Part shown: positions 40,498-44,651 of the stretch, piece by piece
Position numbering within the stretch: the stretch's first letter is position 1
Layout: the number at the start of each line of letters is the position of its first letter
Source of the DNA: Pelagophyceae sp. CCMP2097
Taxonomy: Eukaryota; Sar; Pelagophyceae
Direction of reading: 5' to 3'
Assembly (NCBI GenBank): GCA_026770575.1
Contig: MU657253.1
Location: 153,972-198,622 of the forward strand
Length of the DNA stretch: 44,651 nt
Program-made: the position numbers and the translations under genes
The notes under the pieces: model-generated
Database searches by the model: none
What the model saw: the letters and a program-made list of their open reading frames with translations, nothing else
What the model was told of the DNA's origin: nothing

Positions 40498-40737
40498 GAC
40501 TCCCCTGCACGCCTTGTCCGTCGAAGAAGGGTCCCCGTTCTCTCTGGCTCCAATTGGACAATTTTGACTGGCTCCCTTTTGCCAGTTTTGGTCCAAATTT
40601 GGAGAAGGCCGAGCGCGCGATCTGAGCGCGCGCGTGATGGCCAACGCTCGTTGCGCCTGTTGCGCCTGACATGACCCGACTGGACGGACGACGCAGCGTG
40701 CCACGCCTTCACTGAGCTCTCTATCCTGGCGTCGACG
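40498..40737. other. Short intergenic region
   Basis: No gene is seen. Short dyads occur (TCCAATTGGA, CCAAATTTGG and an ACTGGC...GCCAGT hairpin near 40568-40588), which may be incidental. The glycosyltransferase promoter should be here. Confidence 0.4.
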
Positions 40738-42117
40738 ATGCGTCTGGTCCTGCTATCGGCAGTGGCCGCGTCGGCGGCGGCCGGGGTGCAGGAGGACCGT
40801 CTGCGGCGCGACGCGGTGGACCGGGCCGCGCAGCGGCTCGCGCTGCGCGGCGCGCGGCTCGCCGGCGATTTCGCGCGCCCGGCCGCGGCGAGCGACGGCG
40901 GTCCCGACGAGGCGCCGCCCACGGTGCGTTTCCGCTCGTCGCACGCTCTTCCAACGCGCCTCTTTGCACTGTCGGCGTCAGGCGGCTCTTCCGTCGACGG
41001 ACCGCGTCGCCGTCTTCGGCGCGTGCGACGCGGGCTACGTGGAGCGCTACTGGGCGGCGTTTGCGTCACTGGGCTGCGCGGGCGCGGACGCGTACCTCCT
41101 CGTCGACGACGCGGCGCCGGCGGCCATGGCCGCGCTGCGGCGCAGGACGCCGCCGCGGCTTCGCCTGCACTACGTCGCCGCGCGCTGGGCGCCCGCCCTC
41201 GACGCGCCGGCGCTCGATACTCGCTGGCCCTACATGGCCTACGCCTGGGCCGCGGGCCCGCAGATCTTCCACGAAGCTGGCTACGTCCACGCCCTATACG
41301 TCGACGGCGACGTCTTCGCCACGCCCGCCTTTGACTGCGCGGGGCTGGCGCGGCGCCTCGCGCCAATGCTCGACGCCGGCCCGGCCACCGCGGCGGCCGC
41401 CGTCGTCGCCGTCGGCGAGTCCTCGCTCTTCACCATGGTCGCCGCGCTCGGCGCCACCGACGCCGACGAGCTGACACGCCTCGGTCGGTTCCTCTTTTGA
41501 TGCGTGGATCCTCCCTCCTGATGCCGCGGGTGTCGCCCTGAAACACAACGCACGGAGACCGTCCCCTAGGCGGCGTCGTGGGCCTCGCGCTGCCGGCGCT
41601 CGTCGGCGATTCGCGCCTCATCGCCAACACGGGAGTGCTCTTCTTCGGCTGCGGCCGCGCAGCAGCCGCGGAGTTCTTCGAACGCTTCCTCGACGCCCTC
41701 TGGCTCACGGCCCAGGTCGTTTCCGTCCGCGGCGACATGCACGTCTTTGGCGTCATGACTTTAGCCGACGCGGGTCTGGCCTCGTTTGGCCTCCCGCTCG
41801 CGCTCAACTTCCGTTTCGACAAGTCCGTCGCGGCCCTCACAGTCCTTCCGACCGGCCAGGTCCACTTCGAGTACCTGCCCGCGCCCGTTGTGCTGACCGC
41901 CGAAGACGTCGAAATCGCGCACTTCAACTGGTGCAAGCCATGGGATTCGCCTGAAAAGTGGGCCGCAAGCCCGGACTGCGCAGATGCCGTGCGCCGAAAC
42001 CTCGCAGACCAGTGGCGCGCCGCCAACGCGACGCTCTTCGCCGAAGCAGAGGCGGACCTCCTCAAAGGCGCGCGACCGCTTCGCACAGCGCAAGAAGGGC
42101 CCCTCTTCAGACGATGA
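40738..42117 (+). CDS. Secretory-pathway glycosyltransferase (GT8/glycogenin-like)
   Basis: Three exons: 40738-40923, 40982-41483 and 41570-42117 (about 411 aa). The introns are 58 bp (GTGCGT...CAG, phase 0) and 86 bp (GTCGGT...TAG, phase 1). A signal peptide or anchor (MRLVLLSAVAASAAAG) precedes a GT-A fold: VAVFGACDAGYVERYWAAF, DAYLLVDDAAP, the DxD motif in ALYVDGDVFATP, and later LIANTGVLFFGC and MHVFGVMTLADAGL, which resemble GT8-type acceptor-side motifs. The tail (VEIAHFNWCKPWDSPEKW) contains an H-x-x-W-type element near the end, as in Golgi/ER glycosyltransferases. The expected function is sugar transfer from a nucleotide sugar in the ER or Golgi, using a metal-bound DxD. Donor and acceptor cannot be told from sequence. 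Confidence 0.7.
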
Positions 42118-42940
42118 GCCGGGATCATCTAAATTTTCCGGGCACCTCTCCTATCAGAAGCCCGCGCTATAAGAAGCCCGCGCGACGCTCAGGATGGACT
42201 CCAAGCCAACCAGGCCCGTCCGACAGGCCTCTATACCTCGTCGTCGTTTGCAAAACGAAGAAGGGACCCCGTCAAATTCTTCCCGTCGGGTGCAAGCAGG
42301 TCGTCATTGCGAGGCAACCGACCAGATAACGGGCATCTATCGACCCCGACGGAGCAGCAAGCTCCGGGATCCCATTGGGTTGGCTTGAGAAGACGGACAC
42401 GTAAGATCGACGTCGTCAGCCGTGCAAAGTCGACACGTAAGACGGGCGTGCGACGATGGCGGCCCGCGTCAGTTGCAGCCGCAGGGCGAGCAACGTGCGC
42501 CTCGTGCGGTGCCGGGGCGGCCGTCTCGCCGGACGGTGTCGGTCGTAGCGGCTCTGCCCCGCGGCAGCCGGCTTTGACACGAATGCAACGCCGAGACCGA
42601 CCAACGTCGTCTGGGACTCTCCAGCAGAGGATTGAAGCAGCGCAGCATGGCGCCTCCTCTTGAAATCACGCGGACCCGTTCATGCCGTCCTCGTCCGAGC
42701 CGCATCGTCGGGCGTTTGTCCTTTCGACGGCGCGGAGGGCCAAGATACCTCAAAAGTGCGTGGTCTTACAAGGACCACGCCAAAGGGTTTCACTGTTCCT
42801 CACGCGCCAGAGCGTCGAGAGGATCGTTTGGCGTGCCACGGACGAAAGACGAGATCCAAAGCATGGGTAGATGGTGAGCCAAGTAGGCCTCTCGGTCGGC
42901 TCGGTTTCTCATTTCGGAGCGACAGGCTCGGAATAGAACA
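42118..42940. other. Intergenic, no gene recognised
   Basis: Several short frames exist on both strands without family motifs or splice structure. A 16-bp direct repeat (AGAAGCCCGCGC core at 42156 and 42172) lies just after the glycosyltransferase stop. Confidence 0.45.
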
Positions 42941-43049
42941 ATTCCTGCAGGAAGCTAGGAATTCCTATGGACCAGATATTATATCGTGTTGTCGAGGTTA
43001 GAGAGCTATGGACCAGATATTATATATAATGAGCGACACGTGCAGGAAT
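42941..43049. repeat. AT-rich repeat cluster upstream of the tRNA pair
   Basis: A 20-bp direct repeat beginning CTATGGACCAGATATT occurs at 42965-42984 and 43006-43025. The block is bounded by the inverted 9-mers ATTCCTGCA (42941-42949) and TGCAGGAAT (43041-43049). It also contains palindromes TTCCTGCAGGAA (42942-42953) and TAGGAATTCCTA (42956-42967). No target-site duplication was found, so an inserted mini-element is only suggested. Confidence 0.6.
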
Positions 43050-43062
43050 GAGCATCAATTTC

Positions 43063-43135
43063 GCTAGCGTGGCCCAATGGACAAGGCGCATGACTACGAA
43101 TCATGAGATTCCGGGTTCGAGTCCCGGCGTTGGTT
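43063..43135 (+). tRNA. tRNA-Arg (anticodon ACG)
   Basis: A full cloverleaf can be drawn. The acceptor pairs 43063-43069 with 43128-43134 (several G-U pairs). There is a D-arm, and an anticodon stem CATGA/TCATG with loop CTACGAA (ACG at 43096-43098). The variable loop is 5 nt and the T-arm is CCGGG-TTCGAGT-CCCGG. There is no intron. It decodes CGN arginine codons via inosine at position 34. The internal A and B boxes are intact (TGGCCCAATGG and GGTTCGAGTCC). Confidence 0.92.
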
Positions 43136-43139
43136 TTTT
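43134..43139 (+). terminator. Pol III T-run terminator after tRNA-Arg
   Basis: Six consecutive T residues directly overlap and follow the tRNA-Arg 3' end, the normal RNA polymerase III stop signal. Confidence 0.75.
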
Positions 43140-43145
43140 GAATTA

Positions 43146-43219
43146 GCTCGATTAGTTTAGTTGGTCATAACGTGTGCTTCACACGCACAAGGTCTTGGGT
43201 TCGAACCCCAAATCGAGTA
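43146..43219 (+). tRNA. tRNA-Val (anticodon CAC)
   Basis: It starts 10 bp after the tRNA-Arg gene. The acceptor pairs 43146-43152 with 43212-43218, with discriminator A at 43219. The anticodon stem TGTGC/GCACA carries loop TTCACAC (CAC at 43180-43182). The T-arm is TTGGG-TTCGAAC-CCCAA. There is no intron. It reads GUG, a favoured valine codon in a GC-rich genome. The first acceptor pair is G-U. Confidence 0.92.
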
Positions 43220-43243
43220 TTCTAACCCCGGTAACCTGTCGGA

Positions 43244-43250
43244 TTTTTTT
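43244..43250 (+). terminator. Pol III T-run terminator after tRNA-Val
   Basis: Seven T residues lie 25 bp downstream of the tRNA-Val gene, suitable as a Pol III termination signal. Confidence 0.65.
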
Positions 43251-43291
43251 GGCCTTTTTATGCCGACGCCTCGCGCGAACGGGATGATGCA

Positions 43292-43514
43292 TAGGAATTT
43301 TCTGCCCCAATTAGAATCTGGCCTATCAGGTGACTTGAAAATATAATATGTTCAGAAAAAGGGCCTATCAGGTGACTTGAAAATATAATATGTTCAGAAA
43401 AAGAAATTTTGAACCAATCACGGAGCTCGAAATTTGGAATATGATCAGAAAAAGTTAGACTCTAGTTGGGGCATTTCCGCGAAAGCCGATTCTAATTGGG
43501 GCAGGAACTTCCTA
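43292..43514. mobile_element. MITE-like element with 27-bp terminal inverted repeats
   Basis: The terminal inverted repeats at 43292-43318 and 43488-43514 match at 25 of 27 positions, with a shared perfect 17-bp core containing CTGCCCCAATTAGAATC. Each end begins with TA, consistent with a TA target-site duplication as made by Tc1/mariner-type transposases. The 223-bp element has no coding capacity and is AT-rich. It contains two tandem 42-bp units (43320-43361 and 43362-43403). A half-copy of the terminal motif (CTAGTTGGGGC, about 43463) lies inside the right end. Confidence 0.72.
43320..43403. repeat. Tandem 42-bp duplication inside the MITE-like element
   Basis: Two identical adjacent 42-bp units beginning GGCCTATCAGGTGACTTG. 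A decayed third version of the unit's end (ATATGATCAGAAAAAG) occurs at 43439-43454. Confidence 0.9.
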
Positions 43515-44130
43515 CAAGGGAGGGGTGAAAAACCACTTAATCAAAGAAGCAGCCGAGACTGCACATCAGGGGGCGGCTGTTGACATGAAAATATGACACC
43601 ATCTAGCATACTAGGGAGGGGTGAGGCGTGAGGGTTTGATTTAATATCCCGGGGAGAGGCAGGCGGCGAGCCATGTGCAGTCGAGGGGCCCTGCGCAGGA
43701 GCGATTAGTCACCCACCCCGACGAAGGGCCTCGACCGGTCTGACTCGCTGCCGGGTACGTCCCCACCCGCGGCAGTCGGGCGTGTGTCGACGGCTGTTGT
43801 GTCTCCTTAGCGGCTCATGGTCATCACGGGCGGCCACGGCTCATGGTCATCAAGGGCGGCTTTGTTTTCGCACGCCGAAGCGGTACGATGGCCGGCCAGG
43901 CAGTCCAGCACATTGTGGGCCGGCTTTGATAGTGGCCGGGAGTTGGGGTTTTGGGTTGAGGATGTAGAGGGGCACGGCCGCGGCGGGTGGGCATGAGCGG
44001 GTCCAGGCGTTTCAAGTCAACATCTCGCCAGTTACCTAGGGGGACCGTAATCGAGCGGGGTGCCACCCAATCACACCTTCGCATCACGTGGGCATCTCTC
44101 AAGACAGTTGACACGAGTGGCTCTAGAGGG
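43515..44130. other. Non-coding region with short repeats
   Basis: No supported gene. A 26-bp direct repeat (CGGCTCATGGTCATCA core) occurs at 43811-43836 and 43837-43860. A diverged copy of the downstream 70-bp repeat's start (GAGCGGGTCCAGGCG) is seen near 43995. Confidence 0.45.
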
Positions 44131-44490
44131 GACGATCAGGTCCAGGCACTGCACGTCGAGGCTCAGCGCCAGCCGTGGCAACGCCGTCGGGCGGCGTGGG
44201 CACGATCAGGTCCAGGTAGTGCCCGTCGAGGCTGAGCGCTAGCCACCGCAACGCCGTCAGACGCGATGGGCACGAGCGGGCCCAGGCGGTGCACGTCGAG
44301 GCCGAGCGCCAGGATCCGCCACGACGCCGTCGGGTAACGTGGACACGTGCAGGTACAGGCGCAGCACGTCAAGGCCGAGCGCCGGGTCTGCCGCGACGCC
44401 GTCGGGCGACGTTGGCACGAGCAGGTCCAGGCGGTGCACGACCAGACCGAGCGCCGAGAACGCCGCTATGGCGTCGGGCGGACACGAGCG
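44131..44490. repeat. Imperfect 70-73-bp tandem repeat, five units
   Basis: Units begin near 44131, 44201, 44271, 44344 and 44416, each with a CACGAGCAGGTCCAGG-like start, then GTGCACGTCGAGG and GCCGAGCGCC, and ending ACGCCGTCGGGCG. Unit lengths are 70, 70, 73 and 72 bp. On the minus strand they read as a 24-aa motif of the type GLDVHRLDLLVPTSPDGVA, but the 70- and 73-bp lengths break the frame between units. It may be a decayed coding repeat or a minisatellite. Confidence 0.75.
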
Positions 44491-44651
44491 ACGTGCCCAC
44501 CGTGATGCCCACCTTGCTGCCCACAAATTTTCTTTGAGCGATTTGTGGCGGCGCTGAGCTGGTATTGGGTCCGCGCGCGCGCCGCCGTCCGAGCCGCCGA
44601 GGCGGAGCCGACGAAGCGGAGGAGCGCAAGCGACGCGCCCGCCAGGGAGTC
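44491..44651. other. Right window edge, no feature recognised
   Basis: GC-rich sequence with a short purine-rich stretch (GGAGGCG-like). No gene, RNA or element can be supported before the window ends. Confidence 0.4.

Noticed and set aside
40568..40588. Hairpin considered as a bacterial-style terminator
   Set aside because: The window is eukaryotic and the dyad lacks a T-tract. Most likely incidental.
42941..43049. Second MITE upstream of tRNA-Arg
   Set aside because: Inverted 9-mers bound the block but no target-site duplication or longer TIR exists. Kept only as a repeat cluster.
43995..44490. Minus-strand protein gene over the tandem repeat
   Set aside because: The 24-aa motif is recognisable but changes frame between units, and no start, splice site or flanking domain supports a working gene. 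Listed only as a repeat.

Overview
This window looks like nuclear DNA of a GC-rich, intron-bearing microbial eukaryote, most likely a stramenopile or similar alga. I lean towards a pelagophyte such as Aureococcus or Pelagomonas. That is an inference from very high GC, dense genes on both strands, tiny introns (43-151 bp, most under 90) that mostly begin GTGCG, a plant-type vacuolar sorting receptor, a kinase-receiver hybrid and giant Gly-rich surface proteins. There is no operon structure or Shine-Dalgarno pattern. Many long open frames here are antisense shadows of GC-rich genes.

Left part (1-17.1 kb). A truncated Copia-type gag/protease fragment is fused in frame to Sel1 repeats and then frameshifted (1-1.7 kb). 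A giant three-exon minus-strand gene (13.9-2.3 kb, about 3,800 aa) encodes a secreted surface protein with PAN-like modules and six Gly-rich cassettes. Divergent from it is a dual-specificity-phosphatase-like gene (14.2-15.3 kb), which is convergent with a small acidic protein gene (16.7-15.5 kb). Next comes a 273-bp foldback element with a perfect 9-bp target-site duplication (16821-17093).

Middle (17.6-32.4 kb). A Ser/Thr kinase fused to a C-terminal response-regulator receiver domain (17.6-20.4 kb) faces a 1,353-aa protein made of two tandem T1/BTB-plus-kelch units (25.1-21.1 kb). Then follow a neuropathy-target-esterase-like patatin phospholipase (29.2-25.5 kb), a vacuolar sorting receptor carrying the YMPL tail signal (29.5-31.3 kb) and a twice-frameshifted WD40 gene (about 32.4-31.5 kb).

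Right part (32.6-44.65 kb). A 13-exon full-size ABCG/PDR-type transporter is broken by a 29-bp tandem duplication. It is followed by an intronless protein of fifteen 37-aa OPR-like repeats with a mitochondrial-looking N terminus, then a secretory-pathway glycosyltransferase. The last 2.5 kb has no convincing protein gene. It holds tRNA-Arg(ACG), tRNA-Val(CAC), a TA-flanked MITE-like element and a 70-73-bp tandem repeat.

The genes do not form one pathway. Several belong to the endomembrane and cell surface (sorting receptor, glycosyltransferase, esterase, ABC transporter, giant secreted protein). The most unusual protein architectures are the kinase-receiver hybrid, the duplicated T1-kelch protein and the giant six-cassette protein. 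Exon boundaries were worked out by hand from GT/AG sites, reading phase and protein continuity, without transcript data.
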